Shown here: one piece after another, positions 63,524 to 64,000 of the stretch
Layout: every line of letters starts with the position of its first letter
How positions within the stretch are numbered: the stretch's first letter is position 1
Source: CAVSWT01 sp963746735
Lineage (GTDB): Bacteria > Bacteroidota > Ignavibacteria > Ignavibacteriales > Ignavibacteriaceae
Length of the DNA: 64,000 bases
Assembly (NCBI GenBank): GCA_963746735.1
Contig: CAVVCO010000022.1
Span: forward strand, 62,001 to 126,000
Reading direction: 5' to 3'
Notes under the pieces: generated by a model
Database searches by the model: none
The model's input: the letters and a program-made list of their open reading frames with translations, nothing else
What the model was told of the DNA's origin: nothing
Program-made: the position numbers and the translations under genes

Positions 63524-64000
63524 ATGGCTCAAAAAATATCCTATATACCTATTACTCAGTGCTATTTAGAAATGGCTCGTAGTTTAAATTATGCAAATGT
63601 CAGATATAACAATGAAGTAAAAGATGATAAAATAGATAGAGAATCTTCATTTACTTTTTCATTCGCTACACTAACTACAATATATAGTTATTTGGCTGTA
63701 GAATCTTTTACTAACTTTCATTTACATGAATTATGGAAGTCTTCAAGATATAATCATCAACAAATCGAAGAACTTAATAAAACGCATCCAGAATTTAATG
63801 CGAAAGCATTATATGATGATTTTTATAAAGAATATGGAAAAGAAGATAATTTTGTTAAATTAAAAAATACTCAAGTCGGCAAGATGAAAGAAAAAATCAA
63901 AGTTCTATGTAAAGAGTTTAATTTCCCACAAATATATGAAAAAGAACCTAAACTTTGGCGAGAGTTTCTAGAATTACTTGAAAAGACGAGAGATTTCTTG
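63524..64000 (+). CDS. unknown protein, N-terminal part (runs off window)
   Basis: 159 codons are open from the ATG at 63524 to the last base, starting MAQKISYIPITQCYLEMARS. The product is helical and rich in charged and aromatic residues (ESFTNFHLHELWKSSRYNHQ, FPQIYEKEPKLWREFLELLE). I do not recognise a family. It follows repeat copy 3 by 59 bases and may be another accessory gene of this tract. Confidence 0.6.
   Translation, partial: MAQKISYIPITQCYLEMARSLNYANVRYNNEVKDDKIDRESSFTFSFATLTTIYSYLAVESFTNFHLHELWKSSRYNHQQIEELNKTHPEFNAKALYDDFYKEYGKEDNFVKLKNTQVGKMKEKIKVLCKEFNFPQIYEKEPKLWREFLELLEKTRDFL

Overview
The window reads as low-GC chromosomal DNA of the Bacteroidota/Chlorobi group, most likely an Ignavibacteria-type bacterium (inference). 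Four secreted proteins carry or carried a C-terminal sorting domain around a YPNPFNPxT-type motif typical of type IX secretion in that group, intergenic DNA is very AT-rich, Shine-Dalgarno sites are mostly weak, and there are YCF48/BNR-repeat and GH53 surface proteins. No rRNA, tRNA, CRISPR array, phage or complete insertion sequence was seen.

Layout. 1-1448: end of a two-gene ABC-2 exporter. 1741-11038: a five-gene ion-homeostasis operon with a small CPA2-like antiporter, a 1506-residue antiporter fused to a coiled-coil region and a P-loop ATPase, an MscS channel, and the KtrB/KtrA potassium importer. 11131-24274: a sigma-54 promoter with an upstream palindrome, a TolC-like protein, four PhnD-like periplasmic binding proteins in an A-B-A-B order plus a fifth wrecked copy, a heavily frameshifted sensor kinase, and two large receiver-PAS-histidine kinases. 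No ABC permease or ATPase accompanies the binding proteins, so a sensory role is likely. 24311-28174 (minus): EtfB, EtfA, acyl-CoA dehydrogenase and a small protein. 28588-34881: small proteins, a metallophosphoesterase, a six-hairpin glycosidase divergent from a frameshifted GT4 glycosyltransferase, and an OB-fold lipoprotein.

35005-38726 (minus): secreted GH53 galactanase, small membrane proteins and a MauE/DoxX-thioredoxin fusion. 38924-44919: TetR, EmrA, EmrB, TolC and a second MFS exporter, a complete multidrug efflux operon. 45095-51707: a broken GT2, a YCF48-repeat sorting-domain protein, a lipoprotein with one CXXCH motif and a broken C39-like peptidase. 51995-55922: a histidine kinase with a CXXCH motif in its periplasmic sensor, an NtrC-type sigma-54 activator and a secreted cupredoxin.

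56275-58710: a uracil-DNA-glycosylase-like protein paired with an amidohydrolase. 58963-64000: an accessory-looking tract with an APH-type kinase, a headless gene remnant, an APC amino-acid permease, a zinc-free MDR oxidoreductase and a truncated unknown gene. Three copies of a roughly 125-bp intergenic repeat separate these genes, and an attC-like half site lies at the end of the oxidoreductase. Strongest candidates for new biology are the antiporter-ATPase fusion inside the potassium operon, the sigma-54-driven duplicated binding-protein/kinase cluster, the possible c-heme sensor kinase, and the repeat-punctuated tract at the right end.
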